A model generated the notes under the pieces. The model was given only the letters and a program-made list of their open reading frames with translations, made no database searches and had not been told where the DNA came from. Shown here piece after piece: positions 41,762-51,356 of a DNA stretch of 64,000 nucleotides. The stretch is taken from positions 62,001 through 126,000 of the forward strand of contig NZ_FTMK01000005.1 in the NCBI RefSeq assembly GCF_900156255.1, given 5' to 3'. Source of the DNA: Paracoccus thiocyanatus. Lineage in GTDB: Bacteria > Pseudomonadota > Alphaproteobacteria > Rhodobacterales > Rhodobacteraceae. Numbering within the stretch: the stretch's first letter is position 1; every line of letters starts with the position of its first letter. The translations under genes and the position numbers were made by a program.

Positions 41762-43054
41762 ATGGCCAATGTGGTGGTCGTCGGCGCGCAATGGGGCGAC
41801 GAGGGCAAGGGCAAGATCGTCGACTGGCTTTCGGAACGCGCCGATGTGATCGCGCGCTTCCAGGGCGGCCATAATGCCGGCCATACGCTGGTCATCGGCA
41901 ACCAGGTCTTCAAGCTGTCGCTGTTGCCTTCGGGCATCGTGCGCAAGGGCAAGATGGCGGTCATCGGCAATGGCGTCGTGCTGGACCCCTGGGCGCTGTT
42001 TTCCGAAATCGACAAGCTTTCCGCCCAAGGGGTCGAAATCAGCCCGGAAAACCTGATGATCGCGGAAAACACCCCGCTGATCCTGCCGCTGCACCAGGAC
42101 CTGGACAAGCTGCGCGAGGAAGCCGCGGGCGCCAGCAAGATCGGCACCACCGGCCGCGGCATCGGCCCCGCCTATGAGGACAAGGTCGGCCGCCGCAGCA
42201 TCCGCGTCGCCGACCTGGGCGACGAAGAGACGCTGGACTCGCGCCTGGACCGGCTGCTGGCCCATCACGACGCGCTGCGCCAGGGCCTGGACGCCGCGCC
42301 CATCGACCGGGCCGAGCTGCGCGCAAAGCTCTTGGAGATCGCGCCGAAGCTTCTGCAATACGCCCAGCCGGTCTGGAAGGTGATGAACGACTATCGCCGC
42401 GCCGGCAAGCGCATCCTGTTCGAGGGCGCGCAGGGCAGCCTGCTGGACATCGACTTCGGCACCTATCCCTATGTCACCAGTTCGACCACCATGTCGGGCA
42501 TGGCGGCCAGCGGCACCGGGCTTGGCCCCTCGGCCATCGGTTTCGTGCTGGGCATCGTCAAGGCCTATACCACCCGCGTCGGCGAAGGCCCGTTCCCGAC
42601 CGAACTCGACGATGCCGACGGCCAGCGCCTGGGCGAGCGCGGCCATGAATTCGGCACCGTCACCGGCCGCAAGCGCCGCTGCGGCTGGTTCGACGCGGTG
42701 CTGGTGCGCCAGACCTGCGCCATTTCCGGCGTGGACGGCATCGCGCTGACCAAGCTGGACGTGCTGGACGGGTTCCAGAGGCTGAAGATCTGCACCGGCT
42801 ATCAGGTGGACGGCCAGCATTACGACCACCTGCCCACCGCCGCCTCGCTGCAAGCCAGGGCGAAACCCGTCTATGAAGAAATGGCGGGCTGGCAGGAATC
42901 GACGCAAGGCGCGCGGTCCTGGGCCGACCTGCCCGCCAACGCGATCAAATATGTCCGCCGCATCGAGGAACTGATCCAGTGCCCGGTGGCGCTGCTTTCG
43001 ACCTCGCCCGAGCGTGACGATACCATCCTCGTGACCGATCCCTTCGCAGATTGA
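41762..43054 (+). CDS. purA: Adenylosuccinate synthetase
   Basis: 430 aa. The GTP-binding [11 protein letters not shown] motif (residues 11-21) and catalytic H41 in GGHNAGH are present, with [13 protein letters not shown] and the C-terminal TSPERDDTI. It makes adenylosuccinate from IMP, aspartate and GTP. A 12-bp gap leads to the DUF2842 gene. Confidence 0.97.
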   Translation: MANVVVVGAQWGDEGKGKIVDWLSERADVIARFQGGHNAGHTLVIGNQVFKLSLLPSGIVRKGKMAVIGNGVVLDPWALFSEIDKLSAQGVEISPENLMIAENTPLILPLHQDLDKLREEAAGASKIGTTGRGIGPAYEDKVGRRSIRVADLGDEETLDSRLDRLLAHHDALRQGLDAAPIDRAELRAKLLEIAPKLLQYAQPVWKVMNDYRRAGKRILFEGAQGSLLDIDFGTYPYVTSSTTMSGMAASGTGLGPSAIGFVLGIVKAYTTRVGEGPFPTELDDADGQRLGERGHEFGTVTGRKRRCGWFDAVLVRQTCAISGVDGIALTKLDVLDGFQRLKICTGYQVDGQHYDHLPTAASLQARAKPVYEEMAGWQESTQGARSWADLPANAIKYVRRIEELIQCPVALLSTSPERDDTILVTDPFAD

Positions 43055-43066
43055 TGCGGGCCTGAG

Positions 43067-43279
43067 ATGGACGTGAAATCGCGCAAACGCTGGTCGCTGG
43101 TGATCCTGCTGGTCGGGTTGCCGCTTTACATCATGCTGGCGGTCAGCCTGGTGAACTGGATGGACCGGACCTGGGGCCGCCAGCCGATCCTGATCGAACT
43201 GGCGGTCTATCTGGTGCTGGGCATCCTTTGGGCTTTCCCGTTCCGGCGGATCTTCAGCGGGATCGGCAAGGATCAATGA
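43067..43279 (+). CDS. DUF2842 small membrane protein
   Basis: 70 aa with two hydrophobic helices (about 11-29 and 43-60). The pattern PLYIMLAVSLVNWMDR...LVLGILWAFPFRRIFSGIG matches the alphaproteobacterial DUF2842 family, usually found after purA. Function unknown. It overlaps the next gene by four bases. Confidence 0.85.
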   Translation: MDVKSRKRWSLVILLVGLPLYIMLAVSLVNWMDRTWGRQPILIELAVYLVLGILWAFPFRRIFSGIGKDQ

Positions 43280-43920
43280 CCAGGCTGGCCAGCGCCCGGC
43301 CGGTCACGCTGATCGGCGGCGCGCCGGTCGGGCGGGCCGAGCTGGACCAGGCATTGCGGCTTGCCCCGGTGGTGGCGGCCGCCGACAGCGGCGCCGACAT
43401 CGCATTGGGCCACGGTCTGGTGCCACAGGCGGTCTGGGGCGATTTCGACAGCATCTCGGCCCGCGCCCGGTCCCAGATCCCACCGGCGAACCAGCACCCC
43501 ATCGCCGAACAGGACAGCACGGATTTCGAGAAATGCCTGTCCCGCATCGACGCGCCCTTCGTCATCGGCCTGGGCTTTTCCGGCACGCGGCACGACCATT
43601 TCCTGGCGGTGCTGAACGTGCTGGCGCGCGGCATCGGGCCGCCCTGCCTGCTGCTGGCGGGCGATGACGTGATCACCCTTGCGCCGCCGCGCCTGATGCT
43701 GGACCTTGCCCCCGGCACGCGGGTCTCGCTGTTTCCGATGGGTCCGGCCACCGGCCGTTCGCAAGGGCTGGAATGGCCGATCGACGGGCTGGACCTTTCG
43801 CCCACCGGCCGCGTCGGCACCTCGAACAAGGCTACCGGCCCGGTCACGCTGGAATGCCAGGGCCCGCTCTTGCTGATCCTGCCGCGCTTGGAATTGGCAC
43901 GGATGGCGCGCACTCTCTGA
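43276..43920 (+). CDS. thiN: Thiamine diphosphokinase
   Basis: 214 aa. The catalytic pattern ADSGADIALGHGLVPQAVWGD FDS (about residues 36-58) and DSTDFEKCL are typical of thiamine pyrophosphokinase; GFSGTRHDHFLAVLN follows. It converts thiamine to its diphosphate cofactor using ATP. Start 43276 overlaps the DUF2842 stop. No TPP riboswitch is visible, as the gene is inside the purA operon. Confidence 0.88.
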   Translation: MTRLASARPVTLIGGAPVGRAELDQALRLAPVVAAADSGADIALGHGLVPQAVWGDFDSISARARSQIPPANQHPIAEQDSTDFEKCLSRIDAPFVIGLGFSGTRHDHFLAVLNVLARGIGPPCLLLAGDDVITLAPPRLMLDLAPGTRVSLFPMGPATGRSQGLEWPIDGLDLSPTGRVGTSNKATGPVTLECQGPLLLILPRLELARMARTL

Positions 43921-43922
43921 CG

Positions 43923-43960
43923 GCTTTCACCGTTTTCCAAATACTCCGGCACCGCGGCCG
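43923..43960 (+). repeat. REP-like single arm after thiN
   Basis: GCTTTCACCGTTTTCCAAAT followed by ACTCCGGCACC is the same arm as at 26412 and 27897 but without its inverted partner. It lies three bases after the thiN stop. Confidence 0.7.
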
Positions 43961-44012
43961 ATCTTGCGGCGGCGCCCGAAAGGGGTAACCTGCGGGTGAA
44001 GGAGACCGTCAT

Positions 44013-45182
44013 ATGCCCGTCAAGAACCGCTTTGCCGAATTGCTGCCCGAGATCACCGCCTGGCGCCGCGACTTTCACCAGCATCCCGAACTGGACTATC
44101 AGGTCCACCGCACCGCCGGCCGCGTGGCGGAATTGCTGCGCAGCTTTGGCGTGGACGAAGTGACCGAGGGCGTCGGCCGCAGCGGAATCGTCGGCACGAT
44201 CCGGGGCCGCAGCACTGCCAGCGGCCGGGTCATCGGCCTGCGCGCCGACATGGACGCCTTGCCGATCAACGAGCAGACCGGGGCGGAATACGCTTCGAAG
44301 ACGCCGGGGGTCATGCATGCCTGCGGCCATGACGGCCATACCGCCATGCTGCTGGGCGCGGCGAAATACCTGGCCGAGACGCGCAATTTCGACGGCACCG
44401 CCGTGGTGATCTTCCAGCCCGCCGAAGAAGGCGGCGCGGGCGGCCTGGCCATGGTCCAGGACGGGCTGGTGGACCGCTGGGGCATCCAGGAGTTCTATGG
44501 CATGCACAATATGCCCGGCTATCCGGTGGGCAGCTTTGCCATCCGCGAGGGCGCGATGATGGCGGCGGCCGACCAGTTCGACATCATCGTCACCGGCAAG
44601 GGCGGCCATGCCGCCAAGCCGCACGAGGCGATCGACACCATGCTGGTTTCGGCCCAGATCGTCGTCGCCCTGCAATCGGTGGTGTCGCGCAATGTCGATC
44701 CGCTGAAAAGCGGCGTGGTGTCGGTCTGCACGGTGCAGACCGATTCGACGGCGCATAACGTGATTCCCCAGGTGGTGAAGCTGCGCGGGACCGCCCGCAG
44801 CCTTGATCCCCAGGTGCGCGACCAGTTGGAGGCGGGGATCACGCGTATCGCCACCCATACCGCCGCAGCCTTTGGCGCCACGGTCGAGGTCAACTATGAC
44901 CGTGGCTATCCGGTGACGATGAACCACCCCGAGGCCACCGGCTTTGCCGCCGAGGTCGCGCGCCAGGTCGCGGGCGGGGTGGATATGGAGATGGAGCCGC
45001 TGATGGCGGGCGAGGATTTCAGCTATATGCTGAACGAACGCCCCGGCGCCTATATCTTCGTGGGCAATGGCGACACCGCCATGGTGCATCACCCGGCCTA
45101 TGATTTCGACGACAATGCGATTCCGGCCGGGTCGAGCTGGTATGCCGGCATGGTCGAGGCGCGGATGCCGGTCCAGACGTGA
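44013..45182 (+). CDS. M20 family amidohydrolase (hippurate hydrolase-like)
   Basis: 389 aa. Metal-binding ACGHDGHTAML near residue 105 and FQPAEEGGAGG around 135-145 are typical of M20D peptidases (HipO/IAA-amino acid hydrolase type). A dimerisation insert follows GKGGHAAKPHEAIDTM. It removes an acyl group from an N-acyl amino acid; the natural substrate is unknown. An AAGGAG site precedes the ATG. Confidence 0.9.
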   Translation: MPVKNRFAELLPEITAWRRDFHQHPELDYQVHRTAGRVAELLRSFGVDEVTEGVGRSGIVGTIRGRSTASGRVIGLRADMDALPINEQTGAEYASKTPGVMHACGHDGHTAMLLGAAKYLAETRNFDGTAVVIFQPAEEGGAGGLAMVQDGLVDRWGIQEFYGMHNMPGYPVGSFAIREGAMMAAADQFDIIVTGKGGHAAKPHEAIDTMLVSAQIVVALQSVVSRNVDPLKSGVVSVCTVQTDSTAHNVIPQVVKLRGTARSLDPQVRDQLEAGITRIATHTAAAFGATVEVNYDRGYPVTMNHPEATGFAAEVARQVAGGVDMEMEPLMAGEDFSYMLNERPGAYIFVGNGDTAMVHHPAYDFDDNAIPAGSSWYAGMVEARMPVQT

Positions 45183-45189
45183 CCGTTGC

Positions 45190-45242
45190 GCCGGGGGTTT
45201 CACACCCCCGGACCCCCGTGGGATATTTGGGCACGAAAGAAG
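45190..45242. repeat. REP-like element between M20 gene and lpdA
   Basis: A CCGGGGGT/ACCCCCGG hairpin (45191-45211) is followed by CCCCCGTGGGATATTTGGGC and ACGAAAGAAG. The reverse complement matches the element at 15107. It lies between convergent genes. Confidence 0.7.
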
Positions 45243-45263
45243 CGGGGGGCGGCAGGGCCCCCT

Positions 45264-45300
45264 TTTCGTTTCAGAAATGCCCCGTTTCGTTTCAGAAATG
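45264..45300. repeat. Tandem direct repeat across the lpdA stop
   Basis: TTTCGTTTCAGAAATG occurs at 45264-45279 and again at 45285-45300, a 21-bp period. The second copy contains the lpdA stop codon (complement of TCA at 45292-45294), so the end of lpdA has been duplicated. Confidence 0.75.
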
Positions 45301-46683
45301 AATGGCGCGGCCATAGGCCGAAAGCGTCGCCTCGTGCAGCATTTCGCTGAGCGTCGGATGCGGAAAGACCGTCTCCATCAACTCGGCCTCGGTGGTTTCC
45401 AGGGTGCGGCCGACGACATAGCCCTGGATCAGCTCGGTGACTTCCGCCCCGACCATATGCGCGCCCAGAAGCTCGCCTGTCGTGGCGTCGAAGACGGTCT
45501 TGATCAGCCCTTCGGGTTCGCCAAGCGCGATGGCTTTGCCATTGCCGATGAAGGGGAAGCGGCCGACCTTGACCTTATGCCCGGCGGCCTTGGCCTTTTC
45601 CTCGGTCAGGCCGACGCTGGCGACCTGCGGGTTGCAATAGGTGCAGCCGGGGATCGAGTTCGGCTTGATCGGGTGCGGCTGCTGGCCGGCGATGAGTTTC
45701 GCGACCATGACGCCTTCGTGGCTGGCCTTGTGCGCAAGCCAGGGCGCACCGGCCACGTCGCCGATGGCATAGAGGCCCTGGACGCCGGTGCGGCAATATT
45801 CGTCGGTGACGACATGGCTGCGGTCGATCTTTGCCCCCAGCGTTTCCAGGCCGAGGTTTTCCACATTGCCGACGATGCCGACGGCCGAGATCACCGTGTC
45901 GAATTCATGCGTCTGGGTCTTGCCGCCGGTTTCGATATGGGCGGTGACGCGGCCTTTCGCGCGGTCGAGCTTCTTGACCGCCGCCTTTTCCAGGATCGTC
46001 ATGCCCTGCTTGACGAATTGCTTTTTCGCCAAGGCCGAGATTTCCGCATCCTCGACCGGCAGCACGCGGTCCATCACCTCGACCACCGTGGTGTCTGCGC
46101 CCAGCGTGTTGAAGAAGCTGGCGAATTCGATGCCGATGGCGCCGGAACCGATCACCAGCAGCTTTTTGGGCATGCGCGGCGGTTGCAGCGCGTGCTTGTA
46201 GTTCCAGACCAGATCGCCGTCGGGTTCCAGCCCCGGCAATTCGCGGGCGCGGGCGCCGGTGGCCAGGACGATGTTCTTGGCGGTGACTTCCTGGGTGCCC
46301 TTGTCGGTCTTGACGCTGATCCTGCCGTGGGCGGTCAGCGTCGCCTCGCCCATGATGACGGTGACCTTGTTCTTTTTCAGCAGGTGGCCGACGCCACCGG
46401 CGAGCTGTTTCGCCACGCCGCGCGAGCGGCTGACCACCGCGCCCAGGTCATAGCCGATCTTGTCGGCGGAAAGGCCGAATTCCTTGGCGCGGCGCATCAG
46501 GTGAAAGACCTCGGCCGAGCGCAACAGCGCCTTGGTCGGGATGCAGCCCCAGTTAAGGCAAATACCGCCCAGATGCTCGCGTTCGATACAGGCGACCTTC
46601 AGGCCCAGCTGCGCGCCGCGGATGGCGCAGACATAGCCGCCGGGGCCGGAACCGATCACCACCATGTCGAAGCCTTGCGCCAT
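45292..46683 (-). CDS. lpdA: Dihydrolipoyl dehydrogenase
   Basis: 463 aa. FAD motif GSGPGG is at 11-16, the redox-active disulfide C42-LNWG-C47, the NAD-binding GSGAIGIEFASFF in the middle, and the catalytic HPHPTLSEML near the C-terminus. It reoxidises lipoamide in 2-oxo acid dehydrogenase or glycine-cleavage complexes; no E1/E2 gene is nearby, so the partner complex cannot be assigned. Last gene of a minus-strand run queA-MFS-DUF924-lpdA. Confidence 0.95.
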   Translation of the reverse strand: MAQGFDMVVIGSGPGGYVCAIRGAQLGLKVACIEREHLGGICLNWGCIPTKALLRSAEVFHLMRRAKEFGLSADKIGYDLGAVVSRSRGVAKQLAGGVGHLLKKNKVTVIMGEATLTAHGRISVKTDKGTQEVTAKNIVLATGARARELPGLEPDGDLVWNYKHALQPPRMPKKLLVIGSGAIGIEFASFFNTLGADTTVVEVMDRVLPVEDAEISALAKKQFVKQGMTILEKAAVKKLDRAKGRVTAHIETGGKTQTHEFDTVISAVGIVGNVENLGLETLGAKIDRSHVVTDEYCRTGVQGLYAIGDVAGAPWLAHKASHEGVMVAKLIAGQQPHPIKPNSIPGCTYCNPQVASVGLTEEKAKAAGHKVKVGRFPFIGNGKAIALGEPEGLIKTVFDATTGELLGAHMVGAEVTELIQGYVVGRTLETTEAELMETVFPHPTLSEMLHEATLSAYGRAIHF

Positions 46684-46727
46684 GGAATCCCCCTGTCTGA
46701 AAAGATAGTTCAGCGTTAAACCATTCG

Positions 46728-47309
46728 TCACAGGTCGGCAAGCGAGAGCTGGCCCGAGACCAGGGCGCCATAGCCGCCGGCTTGCATCACGCGGATTTCC
46801 GCCGGCGTGGGGACGCGGTTCAGCGCCGCGTTGCGCCAGGGGAAGCGGCCGAATTTCGCGATCGTGTCGCGATGCAGTTCGGCATGGCGCAGGTTCTCGC
46901 CGGGCAGGAATTCGGCAAACAGCGCCACGGCGCGCTGCTGGTCGGCCAAGTCTTCGGAATGCTCGAAGGGCAGGTAGACGAATTGCCGGGCGGGCGGCGC
47001 GATGTGCAGGTGCAGGCCGCTGTCGACCGCGTCCCGCGCCAGGGTGCGGGCCAGGGGGTCGGTGGCAAAGGCGCGCGCATCCTCGCGGAACATGTTGCGG
47101 GGGAACTGGTCGGTCAGGATCAGCCCGGCCAGCATCCCCTGGGGCGTGGTGGCCCAGCCGGGCGCCAGGTCGGCGGCGCGTTCCCAGGTCGGCTGGAAGC
47201 GGTGGCGGACGGTTTCGTCCAGCGCGTCCGAGCGGGTATACCAGCCCTTTTCTCCGACCTCGTCCAGCCAGAAGCGGTTGATCTCTTCGGGTGTCGCGAT
47301 GTCTGCCAT
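46728..47309 (-). CDS. DUF924 family protein
   Basis: 193 aa, mostly helical. ILTDQFPRNMFREDARAFATD and YLPFEHSEDLADQ are the hallmarks of DUF924, a family with a TPR-like fold. No enzymatic role is established. Start 47309 has a CGGAGGG site upstream. It lies 56 bp after the MFS gene and 44 bp before lpdA. Confidence 0.88.
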   Translation of the reverse strand: MADIATPEEINRFWLDEVGEKGWYTRSDALDETVRHRFQPTWERAADLAPGWATTPQGMLAGLILTDQFPRNMFREDARAFATDPLARTLARDAVDSGLHLHIAPPARQFVYLPFEHSEDLADQQRAVALFAEFLPGENLRHAELHRDTIAKFGRFPWRNAALNRVPTPAEIRVMQAGGYGALVSGQLSLADL

Positions 47310-47365
47310 GGGCTTGCCCTCCGTTTCGGGAATGGTCGCAGAGCCGGGCGCGCGCCGCAACCCCG

Positions 47366-48610
47366 TCAGCCGGGCTTGTCCGGGTCGTCCGAACTTGCGG
47401 TTTCCAGCGCCGCCTCGACCGCGACCGGGGTGGCCGAGGGGGCGATGACGGCGAAGCTTTGGTCAAGCGTCGGGGTCGGGCGGCGGGTGCGCCGCCAGCC
47501 GGCATAAAAGGCCAGCATCGCCAGCAGCAGGCCGATATAGATCCAGAACCCGTCCGGGCCCAAAAGCGACATCAGCCAGCCGGTGATCAGCGGCCCCGCC
47601 ATCGCGCCGACGCCGTTGATGAACAGCAGCCCGGCCGAGGCGGCGGCCATGTCGCTTTGGTCCAGGAAGTCGTTGGTATAAGCCAGAAGCAGCGAATAGA
47701 CCGGATTGGCCACGCCGCCGACCAGCGCCGCGGCCAGCAGCAGCCCCCAGATGCCCGGTTGCAGCGTCACCGTGGCCAGGCTGGCGGCGGCGCCCAGCAC
47801 GGAAAGCCCCAGCACGATGATCCGACGGTCGCGATGGTCGGAAAGCCAGCCGATCGGGTATTGCAACAGCAGCCCTCCGGCATAGATCGCCGCGACGAAG
47901 GCCGAGATTTCGCGCACCGAAAGCCCCTTGGTCGAGCCCCAGACCGAGGCCATGCCGAACAGCGCCGAAAACACCCCGCCCATCAGGAAGATGCCGATGC
48001 AGCCCAGCGGCGAGGCGCGGAACAGGTCGCCAAAGCTCATCCGCTTCAGGGTGGCGAATTGCGGCGCCGGCTGGGTCGACAGCAGGATCGGCAGGAAAGA
48101 CAGGCTGACCAGCACCGAAGGGATCACGAACAGCAGATAGCCCGAGGGGTCGGCGGTGTTCATCAGCAGCTGCGCGGTGATGATGCCCAGCATCTGCATG
48201 ATCATATAGGCCGACATGGCCTGGCCGCGGTTTTCGTTGGTGGTGCCGGCGTTCAGCCAGCTTTCCGCGGTGATGTAGACCCCCGAGAAGCAGAAGCCGA
48301 TCAAAAGCCGCATCAACGCCCAGGCGATCCAATGCGGCGCCGCCGCATAAAGGATCAGCACCGAGGAGATGAGCGAGCCGAGTGCGGCAAAGACCCGCAC
48401 ATGGCCGACATTGCGGATCAGTTCCGGCACCACCCGCGACCCCAGCAGGAAGCCGCCGAAATAGGCTGCCATCACCACCGACATCTGGCTGGTCGAGATG
48501 TGTTCAATGGTGCCGCGGATGCCCAGCAGCGTGCCCTGCATCCCGTTGCCGACCATCAAAAGCAGGATGCCCAGAAGCAATGGCCAGGTGGTGCGCAGGA
48601 CGGTCAGCAT
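47366..48610 (-). CDS. MFS transporter
   Basis: 414 aa with twelve predicted membrane segments in two halves. An N-terminal LLMVGNGMQGTLLGIRG, a loop-like GWLSDHRDRRIIVLG between helices and a hydrophilic C-terminal tail resemble the YcaD/UMF-like group. Substrate unknown. Its ATG overlaps the queA stop (TGATG), which places it in the queA transcript. Confidence 0.85.
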   Translation of the reverse strand: MLTVLRTTWPLLLGILLLMVGNGMQGTLLGIRGTIEHISTSQMSVVMAAYFGGFLLGSRVVPELIRNVGHVRVFAALGSLISSVLILYAAAPHWIAWALMRLLIGFCFSGVYITAESWLNAGTTNENRGQAMSAYMIMQMLGIITAQLLMNTADPSGYLLFVIPSVLVSLSFLPILLSTQPAPQFATLKRMSFGDLFRASPLGCIGIFLMGGVFSALFGMASVWGSTKGLSVREISAFVAAIYAGGLLLQYPIGWLSDHRDRRIIVLGLSVLGAAASLATVTLQPGIWGLLLAAALVGGVANPVYSLLLAYTNDFLDQSDMAAASAGLLFINGVGAMAGPLITGWLMSLLGPDGFWIYIGLLLAMLAFYAGWRRTRRPTPTLDQSFAVIAPSATPVAVEAALETASSDDPDKPG

Positions 48611-49665
48611 CACGGATCCTTCGGAATCAGCAGGGAGGCGTCGCCATAGCTGAAGAAGCGATAGCCCGATTCCACCGCATGGCGATAGATGCCGCGGATG
48701 CGGTCCTGGCCCATCAGGGCGCTGACCAGCATCAGCAAGGTCGATTTGGGCAGGTGGAAATTGGTCATCAGCGCATCCGTCACCCGAAAGCGATAGCCGG
48801 GATAGATGAAGATTTCGGTAACGCCCTGGAAGGGGCGGACGGTTCCGTCCGGGTCGGCGGCGGATTCGATCAGCCGCAGCGCCGTGGTGCCGACCGGGAT
48901 CACCCGCCCGCCCTGGGCGCGGGTGGCGTTGATGGCGGCCGCGGCCTGGGGCGTGACCTCGCCCCATTCGCCGTGCATCTTGTGCGTCGTCACGTCCTCG
49001 ACCTTGACCGGCAGGAAGGTGCCGGCGCCGACATGCAGGGTGACATGGGCAAAGCGCACGCCCCTGGCCGCCAATTGCGCAAGCAAGGCGTCGTCGAAAT
49101 GCAGGCTGGCGGTGGGCGCGGCGACGGCGCCCGAACGCCGTGCCCAGACGGTCTGGTAATCCTGGCGGTCGGCTTCGTCCGGGGGGCGCAGCGCGGCGAT
49201 ATAGGGCGGCAGCGGCATGGCGCCGACCTGCGCCAGCGCGGCGTCGAACGCCTCGCCCGTGGCGTCGAAGCGCAGCGTCAGTTCGCCCTGCGCGATCCGC
49301 GCCACCGTTGCCGACAGCGCCTCGCCAAAGCGGATCACCTCGCCGGGCTTGAGCTTGCGCAGCGGTTTTGCCAGCGCCCGCCAACCATCGGCCGCGGGCT
49401 CCAGCAGCGTCACCTCGACCTTTGCCACCGCCTCGCCCTGGGGGGTGGGGCGGGAACGGGTGCCGGTCAGCCGCGCCGGGATGACCTTGGTGTCGTTCAG
49501 CACCAGCAGATCGCCCGGACCCAGCAGGTCCGACAGGTCGCGCACATGCAGGTCGCGAATCGAATCGCCCTGCGCGAGCAGCAGCCGGGCCGAGGAACGC
49601 GGCCGCGCCGGGCGGGTCGCAATCAGCCCTTCGGGCAGGTGAAAGTCGAAATCGTCAAGCTTCAT
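48610..49665 (-). CDS. queA: S-adenosylmethionine:tRNA ribosyltransferase-isomerase
   Basis: 351 aa. It starts [23 protein letters not shown] and has the family motifs [14 protein letters not shown] and [17 protein letters not shown]. It makes epoxyqueuosine in tRNA from preQ1-tRNA and SAM. First gene of the queA-MFS-DUF924-lpdA run; it is divergent from bfd. No preQ1 riboswitch was recognised in the 122 bp upstream. Confidence 0.95.
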   Translation of the reverse strand: MKLDDFDFHLPEGLIATRPARPRSSARLLLAQGDSIRDLHVRDLSDLLGPGDLLVLNDTKVIPARLTGTRSRPTPQGEAVAKVEVTLLEPAADGWRALAKPLRKLKPGEVIRFGEALSATVARIAQGELTLRFDATGEAFDAALAQVGAMPLPPYIAALRPPDEADRQDYQTVWARRSGAVAAPTASLHFDDALLAQLAARGVRFAHVTLHVGAGTFLPVKVEDVTTHKMHGEWGEVTPQAAAAINATRAQGGRVIPVGTTALRLIESAADPDGTVRPFQGVTEIFIYPGYRFRVTDALMTNFHLPKSTLLMLVSALMGQDRIRGIYRHAVESGYRFFSYGDASLLIPKDP

Positions 49666-49787
49666 GGGGTTAAGCTTCTGTCCGCGCCGCCATGGAGCGT
49701 CAAGCCGGCCGTCATCACAAAGTGAAAAGGTCGGGCTTTACATATCCGATCAAATGCGTAAGTTTTCCTTGAAGCCGAGGTGAGCCC

Positions 49788-50078
49788 ATGATCGTCTGCC
49801 ACTGCACCCAGATTTCCGACCACGACATCAAGGCCGCGATCGACTGGATGCGCGCCGCCGACCCCGAAACGATCATCACCCCCGGCAAGATCTACCACGC
49901 CCTTGGCAAGCGCGCCGACTGCGGCGGCTGCATGCCTTTGTTTCTGGACACCATGCGCGGATGCGATAATCTGGCGGTGCCCCCCATGCTGCGGGGGCTG
50001 AAAGCCAACCGCACGGGGGAAAGCCATGAAGGGCGACGCAAAGGTCATCGAGTATCTCAACGCAGCGCTGCGGTCTGA
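49788..50078 (+). CDS. bfd: Bacterioferritin-associated ferredoxin
   Basis: 96 aa. The [2Fe-2S] ligands of Bfd are C4, C6, C45 and C48 (IVCHCTQIS and ADCGGCMP). It binds bacterioferritin and helps release stored iron. The protein is longer than usual because its last 17 codons overlap the start of bfr in another frame (50026-50078). The AT-richer stretch 49725-49775 upstream may hold an iron-responsive site, but no consensus was recognised. Confidence 0.88.
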   Translation: MIVCHCTQISDHDIKAAIDWMRAADPETIITPGKIYHALGKRADCGGCMPLFLDTMRGCDNLAVPPMLRGLKANRTGESHEGRRKGHRVSQRSAAV

Positions 50079-50511
50079 ACTTACTGCGGTCAGCCAGTAT
50101 TGGCTGCACTATCGCCTGCAAGAGGACTGGGGCTATGGCAAGATCGCCGACAAGTCGCGCGGCGAATCCATCGAGGAAATGCACCACGCGGATCGGCTGA
50201 TCCAGCGAATCATCTTCCTGGAAGGCCATCCGAACCTGCAAAAGCTTGACCCCTTGCGCATTGGCCAGAACCTTAAGGAAACGCTGGAATCCGACCTGGC
50301 GGCAGAGCACGACGCCCGCACCCTGTATATCGAGGCGCGGGAATACTGCAATCAGGTCGGCGATTACGTCAGCAAAAGCCTGTTCGACGATCTTCTGGCC
50401 GACGAGGAAGGGCATATCGACTTCCTGGAAACCCAACTGGGCCTTTACGAGGAAATCGGCGCGCAGAACTATGGCCTGCTGAACGCCAAATCCGCTGACG
50501 ACGCGGAATAA
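50026..50511 (+). CDS. bfr: Bacterioferritin
   Basis: 161 aa. The ferroxidase ligands E18, E51, H54, E94, E127 and H130 are all present, and M52 is the expected haem-ligand methionine. Twenty-four subunits store iron as ferric mineral. A GGGGGAAAG site lies before the ATG, inside bfd. A strong terminator follows. Confidence 0.95.
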   Translation: MKGDAKVIEYLNAALRSELTAVSQYWLHYRLQEDWGYGKIADKSRGESIEEMHHADRLIQRIIFLEGHPNLQKLDPLRIGQNLKETLESDLAAEHDARTLYIEAREYCNQVGDYVSKSLFDDLLADEEGHIDFLETQLGLYEEIGAQNYGLLNAKSADDAE

Positions 50512-50532
50512 CCGGCAAAAATCGGCGTATCC

Positions 50533-50562
50533 GGGGGCCTTTGCGGCCCCCTTTGTCGTCTT
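50533..50562 (+). terminator. Terminator of bfd-bfr
   Basis: A 7-bp GC stem (GGGGGCC/GGCCCCC) with a TTTGC loop, followed by TTTGTCGTCTTTC. Confidence 0.85.
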
Positions 50563-50577
50563 TCGCCCCGCCAGCCC

Positions 50578-51252
50578 TCAGCCCAGCCAGTCGGCGGCCA
50601 GGTCCGGCAGGTCGTCGAAATGCGCCAGCAGGGCTTCGGGGGCCAAGCGGCGCAGCGCCTCGCCCTCGGGGCCAAAGCCGACCAGCGCCACCCGCACGCC
50701 GGCGGCGGCGGCGGTCTTGCGGTCGGTTTCGGTATCGCCGACCAGGAAGGATTGCGCCACCGTGCCGCCCGCCGCCTCGACCGCGGCCTGGTAGGGGCGC
50801 GGATCGGGCTTGCGCACCGGCAGGGTGTCGGCGCCGATCATCGCCGCGAAACGGTCGCGGATGCCCAGTTCTTGCAGCAGGGTTTCGGCCAGCGCCTCGG
50901 GCTTGTTGGTGCAGACCGCAAGCCGGTGCCCGGCGCCTGCCAGCCGGTCCAGCGCCGTTTCGGCCCCCGGATATAGTTTTGTATGCACGGCGATCGCCTG
51001 GCCGTAATGGTCCAGCAGGCGCAGGTAATCCTCGTCCTCGGCGCCGGGGGGCAGCAGGTGGTCGCCGGACATGCGGCCATAGCCCGCGCGCAGCATGGCC
51101 CGGCCGCCGTGAAAGGCGATCAGCGCGTCCCCCACCGGGTCCAGCAGTGCCCCCAGCCCGCGCGCGGCAAAGCAGGCATTGGCCGCCGCGATCAGGTCGC
51201 CCGAGGTATCGGCCAGCGTGCCGTCCAGATCGAAGACCACCGTTCCCGCCAT
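50578..51252 (-). CDS. gph: HAD-superfamily phosphatase, probable phosphoglycolate phosphatase
   Basis: 224 aa. The nucleophile motif VVFDLDGTLADT has D8 and D10, CTNKPEAL is motif II, and VGDTETDRKTAAAAG is motif IV. It matches the Gph group, which dephosphorylates 2-phosphoglycolate, though HAD specificity is hard to fix by sequence. Start 51252 has a GAAGG site; a longer start is possible. Divergent from glmU. Confidence 0.85.
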   Translation of the reverse strand: MAGTVVFDLDGTLADTSGDLIAAANACFAARGLGALLDPVGDALIAFHGGRAMLRAGYGRMSGDHLLPPGAEDEDYLRLLDHYGQAIAVHTKLYPGAETALDRLAGAGHRLAVCTNKPEALAETLLQELGIRDRFAAMIGADTLPVRKPDPRPYQAAVEAAGGTVAQSFLVGDTETDRKTAAAAGVRVALVGFGPEGEALRRLAPEALLAHFDDLPDLAADWLG

Positions 51253-51356
51253 GCTGTAACCTTCCGTCAAGATGTTTGATCCGCCGGGGCCTTTCCCGGA
51301 TGCCGCGCTCTAGGTAGAACGCCCGGCAAGGATAAGGAACAGGCAAGAGGGCAGAG

